Assembly (NCBI RefSeq): GCF_001411555.2
Contig: NC_049916.1
Location: 2,418,001-2,482,000 of the forward strand
Direction of reading: 5' to 3'
DNA: 64,000 bases
From: Juglans regia
Lineage: Eukaryota > Streptophyta > Magnoliopsida > Fagales > Juglandaceae
The position numbers were made by a program, and so were the translations under genes. Below are positions 48,933 to 59,177 of this stretch, piece after piece (position 1 is the first letter of the stretch; each line of letters starts with the position of its first letter). Below the pieces are notes generated by a model, which searched no databases, was not told the DNA's origin, and saw nothing but the letters and a program-made list of their open reading frames with translations.

Positions 48933-51744
48933 GACTTGTAATAGTAAGAGGTTGAATTTTCTTCATTATAAATAAATATAAACCCTATAAATTTCATGGT
49001 ATTTTCTGGACGTAAATGTGGGGTGTGACTTGCTGTCCACCTTGTCAACATGGAAAACTACAAGGGCACCAAGATTAATTATGGGGTTTCGGACACACTA
49101 CTTTCCATGCCTTGCACTGTCCTTTGTGACGCGCATGTGTATTGCATCATCACTTGGGGAGCAAAACATTGTGAAACAGAACTCATACAATCAAGACAAG
49201 AGACAAGGAGAAATATCTGGTTTCTTTATTGTATATATTGTCCTTTATTATATATATTGTTAGGACTTGAGACGATATTAATACATTATGCAAGTTTCTT
49301 TTTTCTTTTTTTTTTTCCCTTCAAATACTGTAAGAGCACAGGAATACACTCAATAAAATTATATTTTACCTAAAGTTTAATTAGAGTTTATAAAAATTCA
49401 TTACAGTAGACTCAATAAAATTATAATATTTTTAATTTGATCATTTTTACTAACTAAATTTGTTGAGTCTAAATTGCTGGCCAAATATTATTTTGACATA
49501 AAAAATTCTCTCTATTGCGTGCTATTCGTTTCGCACGAGCTCACAATTCTAAAAAATTCATTTTCGTCTCAAAAGTATGAAGCGCCCAAATCCTAAATTC
49601 AATCACAAAAGGCGGTCAGTCTCCATCAATCATCATTTTAATGACGTGGCATCATCTTGCTGGAGTGTTTCAAGTTCTAATTCTGTAATAATATTATTAG
49701 TTTATACTAATTTTTTCTTTTAAAATCTAATATCAACTTTAGAAAATTAATGTGTACTTTTTTTAATAACGAATAAATATTCAAATTATAATTAAAATTA
49801 AAATTAAAACAAATGAACATGTCAAAATCAATATTTTAATAGAATATTGATAAATTTGGAGAATTTGTTATTTGGTACTGTTATTGAAATGACTAATTAA
49901 ATCTATAAAAGTGAATTATCTAATTAAATTTTGATCAAACTTTATTGAGTTCACTACTAATTAATACTCATAGCAAGTTTTAAGTTTAATGTTAAAATCC
50001 ATACTATTTATGACGATTTTTTTATATATAATTTAGACAACGATAATCTGAAGAGAAATAAATATAATATGTATATTTTACCTTACCTAATGTTAAAACC
50101 CATATAATTCATGGATAACATTTACTATTGTAGTCTATATAGACTGTGTTTACTCTTTGAATTTAAAAAAATAAATTCTCATCTAGAATTTGTTATGATC
50201 ATCAGTCACACTAATTGATAATATAACTCGATCAATTTTGAGTAACATCTTATCATGTCGACGAACCACTTAAATGGAAAGTTAAAAAAAAATAAAAAAA
50301 AAATACTTTGGCTTCTACAAGTAAGAATTACACATGCTGCATCGACTTGTACGAATAAAAATGATAAAATATAAGCTGAATAATAATGATAATAAAAAAT
50401 TACTAGTATGTCATCTGAGTTTGTTCTTTTATTTTGACCGTTTATGTATTTTATTTTATTTTATTTTTTTTACTTAATGATGATTAAGAAAGTAACTTTT
50501 AATGTATTGATGTATTTTATTTATTTTTAAAAAATATTTAAATATTTTTAAAAAATATGAAAAGATAAATAAAAATAAATAAAAAGATAAATTTTTTAAT
50601 AATGTAGTGCTAGCTGCAACTTCAATCATGTAAAGTCAAACAAAAAGGATAAAACACAAGTTGGTGGATATATTCCAAGTCCATATAATTAAAGCTTACT
50701 CATCATGAATTATGATATGCTAGCTATCATATTTGCAATTGGATTAATTAATTGTGACATGATGCCTGTCGCTTTGGTACGTACGTACTTGTACTAGTAC
50801 TAGACTACTCCATTTTATATATCTGAATACTGATTTTTACTTACACCAAATTAAATAAGACTATATATATATATAAACCTAAGTGGATCGATATATGCCA
50901 CATAAAATAATATATATAATTTTCCTAAGAAAAATAAAAGACTTCAAATCATTTATAAGTGTCCGAATTATATATAATTTAATTTGCCTCGAATGTTCGT
51001 AGTTCATGTCGGTGGGATTGATCACATGCAAATGATCCTAGTGATCGCAACTTGGATAGGCAAGATACGGACGATTTAAATCTTGAATCCCTGTGTACGA
51101 TAAGGACGATTCAATGTCCCATGCATTAATCATCGACAAGAGTACTTCGAGGCCACGTACGTAATACAGCTAGCTTGCTATCTGTTTGGTGGTCTCTTGC
51201 ATGTGCTTAATTTTACAGTACTGAAAAATGAAAATTCAACTGAAAATGAATGCAGGGTTTAAGCAGTGAATTGATGGAGCTTTGGCCCAATCGTATTTGC
51301 ATTTTTCCAAAGGATGATGATATGTACGTAGGTGGGTTATGATCCGGCGGGGACGATCAACGCCATTTATAATAATAATAATAATAATACGGATGCATCA
51401 GATAGAAGCTAGGTCCTAATCTATTAATTTATTCTAGGCATATAAATATATGTATATATATATAAACGCATATCTACATATATATATATATATACATACA
51501 TACATATTTATATATATATATATACACACACATGTATGTGGTGGTGGATGGGGGCACGCGCGCACTTGTAGATTTTTTTTTAATTCGATGATTGCATCAA
51601 ATTAAAAATAAGGATACGGATGCAGGGGTGGGGGTGGGGTGGAGCCCCCAATAACAATTTAATTGCAGGCCGTGAGGCAGCCCAAAATAATATAAAATAA
51701 AACGTGAGCAACAGATCCAATAATTAATTAGGGATGTTTGAAAA

Positions 51745-51950
51745 CTTTTTTTATTTATTTTTTTATGAAAATAGACTTTATTTCATTCAATGAAATCGAA
51801 ATTACAGTTGTGATTAATTAATACAGAAAAAAACCCGTATTACAAGCCAAACTCCTCATCTGTTTGGGGCTCTCCTGCCCATAAATTTCTTTGTAACGAA
51901 CATTATCTTAACTTCTATAAATTCTCTCCTGACAAACCTTCCGGTTTGTT
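51745..51950 (-). mobile_element. Probable LINE 3' end
   Basis: On the minus strand the sequence runs …TTTGGCTTGTAATACGGG, TTTTTTTCTGTATTAATTAATC, TTTCATTGAATGAAATAAAG then an A-rich tail (about 51760-51740). Order (short coding-like tail, T-rich stretch, AATAAA-like motif, poly(A)) is that of plant L1 3' ends. The GC-rich DNA at 52210-52500 may belong to the same insertion. No reverse transcriptase motif is visible, so the call is tentative. Confidence 0.35.
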
Positions 51951-52693
51951 TAAAAGAAAAGTGCTCTGTAAAAATAGAACTAAACGACCCCTCCTCCAGG
52001 AGGAAAGGTACTATCACCCTCTGTCCTCCCAATGAGTCGGGATACTATCACCCACCATCCTTCAAAGGAGGAGTATGACTTTTCTACTATGAACACCAAG
52101 TCCAATAATTTTTTATTTTTTAATTTTTTACCTAAAACAAAACAACAGAACTGTAAATACATAGAAAATACTGAAAAAACACTTGAACTGAAAAAACAAT
52201 GGGAAGGGCGCTGTAGTGGCGCATGAGGGACATTGGCCACTCTAGGAGAATGCCCCTGCTAATCTTGAAAATTCTGGGGTCGATGGCCCCAGAAAAGCCG
52301 CGCGGAGCGTCGGCATAAGACTCTTTGCGATGGCACGTTCATGTCGCGTGCTCACCTTCAACTCGCGCATGCGTGCTAAGCACGGCTCCTTTTGGAGCCA
52401 CATTCAGTAATCTGTAAGATCGGCGACTGGGGAACACCATGGTGGGACACGTGTAGGCTTTCGGTCGCTAGAAAATCCCAGATCAGCGTTTCTCTCCCTT
52501 ATTTGACATAAAAAAAAAATGCATAAAACAAAACAAAACACAGAAAGCAAATTCTGGGTAGAAGTAAAGAAAGGGAGGGAGGAAGGGAGGGAGGAGCCGA
52601 AGCTCCCACCCCCGTCTAGCTGGTTTTGTTTTTGGGAGAGTTTTAGAGAGAATGGAGAAGTTCTCTCTTCTAAACCTCCAACATATATAATTT

Positions 52694-52868
52694 TGAGCAA
52701 TGCTAGGTACAGTCCCCATTTGGAGACTGCAATGCAAGCATATGTTATTTTAACTTTAAAATTTTTTAAAATTATAAAATTATCCCTCCTAAAATGATAT
52801 TTTCTCTCATTTAATAATGTGTCTGCACATGCAGTCCCCACTTGAGGACTGCAAATAGAATTTCTCTA
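52694..52868 (-). mobile_element. MITE family C, copy 2 (inverted)
   Basis: The reverse complement of the copy at 45898: starts GAGCAATGCTAGGTACAGTC then CCCATTTGGAGACTGCAATG, and ends CAGTCCCCACTTGAGGACTG then CAAATAGAATTTCTCT. About 175 bp. Its ends match the other copy's ends base for base over most of their length. Confidence 0.8.
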
Positions 52869-52873
52869 TAATT

Positions 52874-53288
52874 TTTTTGGAAACAATTTCTATATCATCT
52901 TATCTCACTTCATCTCATCTCATCTCATTTTTTTTCTTAAACATCGTTCAAAAATAAATACTTTCAAACTAATCATTATAATTTTTTCAAATTAATCATT
53001 ACAAAATTTTCAAACTTTCAAACAAAAAATAGAAAACAAATCAACTTTTTCAAATTTCAAAATAAAAATTATATTAAAAAATTATATTGATATAACAATA
53101 TTTTAATTTTATATTTTTTTTATTCAACTTTTTCTCTCTTCCATTTTTCAAAACTCAATAAATACTTAATCCAAACTATTTCACTACTATTCACAAAAGA
53201 TCTTACTACTATTTACAAAATTTTCATCTCCTAATTTTTTTTTTTATACAGAAATTTTCATCTCATGATCTAATTTCCCAAACATCCC
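52874..53288. mobile_element. Foldback repeat family B, copy 6
   Basis: Starts with CATCTTATCTCACTTCATCTCATCTCATCTC-type repeats and ends CTCATGATCTAATTTCCCAAACATCCC. Internal AAACTCAATAAATACTTAATCC and CACTACTATTCACAAAAGATC are shared with copies at 32414 and 33964. An inner T run at 53238-53248 is followed by a repeated TTTTCATCTC, suggesting a small internal duplication. Confidence 0.65.
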
Positions 53289-53459
53289 GTTAATTTTAGG
53301 CCTGTATTTCTTGGTCGAGTCAATGAGTAGAATGTTGAAAAATAGTTTTTGAATATAATCCAACTAGCTAGTAATATTCTATTAAAAACAAATACAGAAA
53401 AAAAGAGAGCAAACAGATCCAATAACAAGCTAGCTGGATCCAGGCGTAAACGAAAGAAT

Positions 53460-53625
53460 AATGATATATATAGTCATAAAATGTATAAATATTATATAAT
53501 CATTTTAAAAAATAATAAAGTTTATTATTAAAAAATTAATTTTTTCCTATAATTTTCGTATTTATTTATTTTTTTTAAATATATTATGCGATATTGGCAA
53601 ACTCAACTGTGACAAATATCATTTT
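53460..53625 (-). mobile_element. MITE family A, copy 6 (inverted)
   Basis: Opposite orientation, like the copy at 15380: AATGATATATATAGTCATAAA, then TTTATTATTAAAAAATTAA core, ending GTGACAAATATCATT. Confidence 0.65.
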
Positions 53626-54252
53626 AGGCCGTTGTCCATTTTGCATGTACTCTTGAATGAACAGTATTAGATATAAGTCCAACGCTTACAAGCGTACGTG
53701 TTCTTGAAGCTGGAATATTGATTCTAAACACCATCCTTTTCAAAGGAAAAGGCTAGGTGTTAAGTTGATTGCTCGAAACGTTAAGTTGCAAGAGGCCACC
53801 AATGTCTGCTAGTTAGGTCATTCATAATTTTGGGTTTGGGACCTAATTGGGTGGAGCCTGATCATCTTATTATAACGTCATGGCCGGCAGCTAGCCTCAA
53901 CCTGCATGCATCTATCAACCTAAGTCATATGTTTTTGTTTGCATGCATGCATGCTCGATGACCAGTCAATTACCTAGTGATCATATATATTGATCGTCAT
54001 GCATGAGCTCTTTAATCAGGGATGATTCGGCATTTGATCTTATTCTGGTCCACCATATACATTTTTACTGGATGTTGGTGAATGGTGGTGATCAGAATCA
54101 TTCTCATGCAAGCAGATGATGTAATAAGAAGCTGGGTTGATTTTGTCTTTGCATGAAAGTGTGTTTTCCCTTTGTCACTATCTCTTCTGTCTCAAAGCTC
54201 ACAAATAATTTATACCTTGTTTGACATTTTGGAATCCAAGGAATGCTCGCAC

Positions 54253-54259
54253 TATATAT
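54253..54259 (+). promoter_or_regulatory. Candidate TATA box of the SABATH gene
   Basis: TATATAT lies 73 bp upstream of the ATG at 54332, a spacing compatible with a short 5' UTR. Other TA-rich words are common nearby, so this is only a candidate. Confidence 0.4.
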
Positions 54260-54331
54260 GTACAAAAGACTGATCAGGATCCAACACTCCCACAACGAGC
54301 AAGAACTGAAAGTGTGATATACAGAGAAGTG

Positions 54332-55809
54332 ATGGGGAAGTCAATCGCAATGAACGGTGGAGAGGGCCCCAACAGTTACACCCATAACTCCAAGCAACAG
54401 GTCTGTCTGTTCTTCTTCCTACATGTGTAAATGCAGATGAAAAAGTAAATGAGGTGAAAGCTAGCTTCGATGAAAGCAGCTAGCTCTCATGTGGTCAATT
54501 GTGAATGAAACTATATTTTTTTTTACTGTGAATCTATGATCAAGGTGAATTCTAAAACCAAGCTTTCCATTGTACTGCTTGAACACAGCGAAAGGGATCA
54601 GATCGTGCAAAGGTCTTATTAAGCAATTGCATCCAAGAGAAGCTAACAGTCGAAAACAAATTGAATACTGCAAACCAACAAATCTTCAGAATTGCGGATC
54701 TTGGATGTTCAGTTGGACCCAACACCTTTGCCTCTGTCCAAACAATAATAGAAGCAACAGAGCTTACTTTCAAAACCCAGATTCTCGAGTATAAACCGCC
54801 GGAATTCCAAGTGTTCTTCAATGATCATGTCGGTAACGACTTCAATACACTGTTCAAAGCGCTTCCATTGGATAGGCAATACATGGCGGTCGGAGTCCCG
54901 GGCTCTTTTCATGGGCGACTGTTTCCCAAGGCCTCAATGAACTTCATGCATTCCTCTTTTGCTCTTCACTGGCTGACAAAGGTTCCTGAGGAAGTGACAG
55001 AAGAGAACTCTTCCGCATGGAATAAGGGGAGAATTAGCTACGTGGGTAGTTCTTCTGAAGTTGTGAAGGCTTACACAGAACAATTTGTTAGGGACATGGA
55101 GGGTTTCTTCAGAGCAAGGGCTGTAGAATTGAGCAGCCATGGATTGATGGCAATTCTCATGCCTTGCCGCCCAGAGGGAACCCTTCCTTCTGAGTCAATT
55201 ATCATGCAAGTATTTGAGGTTTTGGGATGTGCGCTTACAGATATGGCTAAAGAGGTAATAAGATTTTGATCACTTCCACCTGTGGACTTCACATGATCTC
55301 TGTCCATCTCTCTCTGCACTGAACTATCTCTATCAGTCAAGCAATTGGAGAGTATCTCAACTGCAAATGTGTATTATCATATTAGGGTACTAGGTTTGTT
55401 TTTTCTTATTTTATTTTATAGTTCTCCTAATTCTGTCTCCTTAAAAACATGCATGCAGGGTCTGGTAAGTGAAGCTCTTGTGGACTCATTCAATCTACCC
55501 ATTTTTATCCCAACTGGCAACGAAGTAAAAGAAGTGCTCTCAAATATCGAGCATCTTACAATTGAGAAGTCAGAGGAAATAAACTACCCACCAAACCTTA
55601 GCAATCTTGAAGATGTTCGATCGTGCATTGGTCATGTAAGAGCAGTAATGGAAGGCATCTTATGCGAACACTTTGGAGCTGAGCTCCTTGACCAACTTTT
55701 TGAGAGGTACTCAAACAAGGTTGAACAGTTCTCCAAGACCTCAGTCTTTACTCGAATTGAGAAGCTGGAAAACTTATTTCTACTCCTGAAGCGCAATCCT
55801 AGTTCCTAG
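54332..55809 (+). CDS. SABATH carboxyl methyltransferase
   Basis: Three exons (54332-54400, 54589-55254, 55459-55809) join in frame to 361 aa, the usual SABATH size. These enzymes transfer a methyl group from S-adenosylmethionine to a carboxyl group of a small acid (salicylate, benzoate, jasmonate, loganate or similar), in the cytosol. Exon 1 gives MNGGEGPNSYTHNSKQQ, ending in the Gln that binds the substrate carboxylate. The SAM motif IADLGCSVGPNTF is at 58-70, FFNDHVGNDFNTLF at 99-112, GVPGSFHGRLFP near 125-136 and the active-site SSFALHWL at 145-152 (His150, Trp151; salicylate enzymes usually have Met150). The FNDH…NDFNTLF form and C-terminal sequence suggest the loganate/At5g38100-like clade rather than a true salicylate enzyme; the substrate cannot be told from sequence. 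No breaks. Confidence 0.93.
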
Positions 55810-57779
55810 AATTGCTCCAGAACCGCGCGCCATTAATGAACATGCAGCTTCTATCAACAAATTTCGATCCAAAGAAATAATATCAGAAAGATGCTGAAAT
55901 GTTTTGTCACTGACTGTTGAAAATTTCAGCATTTTTATATATAGGTATTAATCATTTGGTGCAGTAGTTTGATTTGATTATTCAAAAGCTGCACCAAATT
56001 AAGTAATCTGGTTTATGACGCTGCATGTACCAACTTTCATGAGCAAGTCAAGAAGAAATAAACGAAGTCTAGCTTGTCTCCAATTCTTTGAGCCCCACAT
56101 CATGAACAGAATTTATAGTCACAGAAATGCATATAGAGAAGAAGACAAAGGAGCTAATATCCTTTCATCCTCCTCTATTTTGCCTTGGTTGAAAAAAGAA
56201 GGAAAAATAACAAGTACGGGAATCATGATTTGCGTTGCACCAATGGTCATGTATTATATATGATGCATATATGCAGCATGCAGAACACAGCCAAAGGAAG
56301 ACCTATACTCCTATAATATATAATGCTAACAATTGAATTACCTCTTTAATTGGTATTTACTGATGAAATCTGATGCATGCGGCTGAATCTAGACCTCTCA
56401 AACAAACATAAAATTAGTTTGCAAATTAAGGAATTCCATGCTTGGATATATGCCCCCTTTATTTCACTACTGCATAGCTGATAGCTGATAACTGAGAATT
56501 ACAAATTTACAAGGGAATGAGCTATATCAATCATAATACAAGATCGATGCATAATGATATATCCAGCTTATCCCTTGTGGCACGCATATTACTTTTACTT
56601 TTACTTTTACCAAAAGTAGTCAGTACAGTACTGATCATTCATTACTGAGGTCAAAGTCAGTGGGAGAGGGGGAGCTAGGGAGCTTTGTTCAATGCATGGA
56701 ATGCACTACAGAACTAGCAGTCAATGTTTCTGAATAGCCAAATAAACAAATGGATCATGGAGTCCACGATACGTTAAAGACTCCTTATAGTAAAAAATAC
56801 TCTTTGTAACATTGCCGATGGTTCTTTTAAAATATATTATTAATTTTTTTTTTAATTTTATATATTGATTTTAAATTAGTATGTAAGATATAAAAAATAG
56901 TTAGTTTATAACCTATTGTAAGAAAACATAATTAAAAATATTTTAAGTATGTAAGATTAATATTTAAGTGATTTTTACAATAGATCATACATCAACTTAT
57001 CTATTTTTTCTCTACATCATTTAAATATTCTTGTTTTAATATTTTTATTTCATTTCAAATATTTCTTCTAACTATTAATGAATTTGTAAAAGAGAGAAAA
57101 TAATTAAAAATATTTTAAAGTTGTGTAGTAAAATATAATCAAAATAAAAAATCCATTGAAAGGATCTTTTGATCAATTTTTTTTTATATTTTATAAAAAA
57201 AAAAATATTTCATACGAGCCATTGTGAATGATATAAAATGCTGGCATTTAAAGTTGAACAGTGGAATATATTTTCAAATCTGTTTTTCTAGGTTTATAAA
57301 TATGCATAGTTTGCAGAAGCCCATTATACAAAGATTTCTGTGCGAAGTTAATGCATGTAAGCCACGTGGTGGCCATGCCTTACTTCCTTGGGACGGAATC
57401 TGTGTAGCAGTGTAGCTGTAACACGACATTACTCTGTATATCCATTAAAACTACAGAGAGATGTTATAACGAATTCGGGAACATGCATCACATGCAAATG
57501 GATGTTTGTGAACTTGGTGAAGGGTGATATCAGAGCGCCCATTCTTAAGAAAACTTGATCTCATGCCAACAGATAGCTGTAAGAATTTCTATTAATGCAC
57601 CAATTATAAGGACTCTTTTTTTTTTTTTTTTAAGAGGACGTAGTCTCAATCTTATTAATAACCGTCACTTACAATGAAGGAAAACCTCTTTTACATAATA
57701 TGCAAGCACAGTATGTGTTAATTATCATGGTTATGATTATGATGATCATGAATAACAATCATTTCTACTTGTGCTTCAG
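55810..57779. other. Spacer between the two SABATH copies
   Basis: Contains the 3' UTR of the intact SABATH gene, AT-rich DNA and an ATTACTTTTACTTTTACTTTTACC short repeat near 56590. No gene-like frame (56015-56263 and 57224-57415 look spurious). A T run at 57609-57624, followed by AAGAGGACGTAGTCTCAATC and TTATTAATAA, resembles the 3' end of a LINE in minus orientation, inserted just upstream of the second SABATH exon remnant. Confidence 0.45.
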
Positions 57780-58445
57780 TGAGGAGTGGTGGAAGCTGCT
57801 AGAATAAAGATCAACGAGGTCATAACTAATCACTTCGACATCAAAACATAGCTTTCATCTACTTCTCCAAAGCCAGTGTAATAGCAGACTTAGGTTGTTC
57901 TACAGGACCCAATACCTTCATCGCTGAGCAAAACATAATAGAGGCCCTTGAACTCTTATACATAATAGAGGACTTGACACTGATCAGATTCCAGAATTTC
58001 AAGTGTTCTTCAATGACAATTCCTCCAATGATTTCAACACTCTTCAAGTCCCTCCCTCCCTCCCAACAGACAATACTTTGCAGCCAGCTGGGGTGAGTGA
58101 GTGAAGCAAAGGTGGATTTTTTCAATTTGCCCCTATACTACACTTCCTGAATTGAAGGAATTGATTGGAAGAAATAAGCATTTCAGCATTGAGAGAATGG
58201 AAAATCTGAATAACCCGAAGAAGCATGTTATCTTGCCGAAGCCCTCAATGCGTTCTTCATATAATACATGATGAGAGCCAAATTGGAAGGAGAATTTGTG
58301 AAGCAGTTCGGAAATTCTATCATGCACGGATGAGTTAATGTTTAATCGCTAGTACCCTGAGAAAGTTGCAGGCTCCTCCTTTTTCTTATATCCAGAGACC
58401 TACAAATACATTACATTGTTTGTACTTCTAAAACGCAAGGATTAG
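57780..58445 (+). pseudogene. Second SABATH methyltransferase copy, broken
   Basis: Plus-strand remnants in order: VVEAARIKINEVITNHFDIKT (57790-57850, exon 2 start, then a stop), SVIADLGCSTGPNTF (57873-57920), IPEFQVFFNDNSSNDFNTL (57985-58040, another frame), FKSLPPSQQ or RQYFAA in two further frames up to 58095, then directly the C-terminal part: LIGRNKHFSIERMENLNNPKKH (58159-58225), MRSS, AKLEGEFVKQFGNSIM (58275-58325) and PETYKYITLFVLLKRKD with a stop at 58443-58445. Exon 1 and about 140 central residues, including the LHW region, are missing. There are at least three frameshifts and several stops. Wording such as ADLGCSTGPNTFIAEQNIIEA and PETYKYI places it in a different SABATH subgroup from the intact gene. 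Confidence 0.88.
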
Positions 58446-59177
58446 ACTTTAGTTTCATCAAACCAAACAATAATGCATGGGATTCCAATTCCTTGATCAG
58501 CTCTTATAAGTGTAATCAAGTTCAATGATCTATTCTCTTTTACTTTTTTGTTTCATGTATAGTTTAATCTAGTTTTAGAACAATCAAGAACAATGATTTC
58601 CCAAGATCTAATCTTTGAGATGAACAAAAAATTAGACAATCTTAATAGATAAAACTAAAAACAGATCAGTTATTCTTGTGTTTCAATTTGGAGATCATAC
58701 GTTCACTTTTGTTAGTTTTGCATTTATATTGCAAAGAGAGAAGTGGTTATGGGGACAAGGTAAAATATAATTTCCCTACACCAAATATAGATGCTTTGGT
58801 CCGTTCAACATAGATTTTAAACAATAATACTGAAGTCACGGGAAAAAGAGACTTGACAGGAAATTCTCCTCTTCAACGTTTCACGAGAAGAAAGCCTCCC
58901 TAGTAGATAGAAGATTGTCTATCAAACATGTCCACTAATTAATGCCATTCTATATTTCTCATCATTCATTAAAGCTATACATAGGAAAATCATCGTGTAT
59001 GCTATTTATTCACATATAAAGCACATTACGCAGACCAACAGAGGGATCACAAATCATAAATGAGATTTAGTTTAATCCAATCCATTTAATGAAGGACGGG
59101 ACAACATGACAGATAATAAATACAACACAACCAAAACCAATTATATAGCCAAAAGGGTCAGAAGCTACCCAGATACG
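58446..59177. other. Short gene-free spacer
   Basis: AT-rich DNA between the SABATH pseudogene and the ALIX stop codon, including the ALIX 3' UTR at the right end. Nothing else recognised. Confidence 0.5.

Larger units (their letters stand above)
48423..54250. other. Gene-free interval with repeats
   Basis: Contains foldback family B copies (48729-48932 and 52874-53288), simple repeats (AAT near 51371-51389 and mixed TA/CA at about 51445-51535), a putative LINE 3' end (about 51745-51950, minus), a GC-rich island (about 52210-52500), MITE family C copy 2 (52694-52868) and MITE family A copy 6 (53460-53625). The frames at 49018-49373 and 51980-52841 are not recognised as proteins. The last few hundred bases before 54332 are the probable promoter of the SABATH gene. 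Confidence 0.5.

Noticed and set aside
49018..49373. Two overlapping plus-strand frames of 81 and 107 codons
   Set aside because: The second ends in a Phe-rich peptide from a T run; no domain-like pattern and no flanking exons.
52404..52841. 145-codon minus-strand frame near the GC-rich island
   Set aside because: It runs across a MITE and a GGAAGGGAGG purine tract; likely chance in repeat DNA.
58133..58327. Minus-strand frame inside the SABATH pseudogene
   Set aside because: Antisense shadow of the FSIERMENLNNPKK region on the plus strand.
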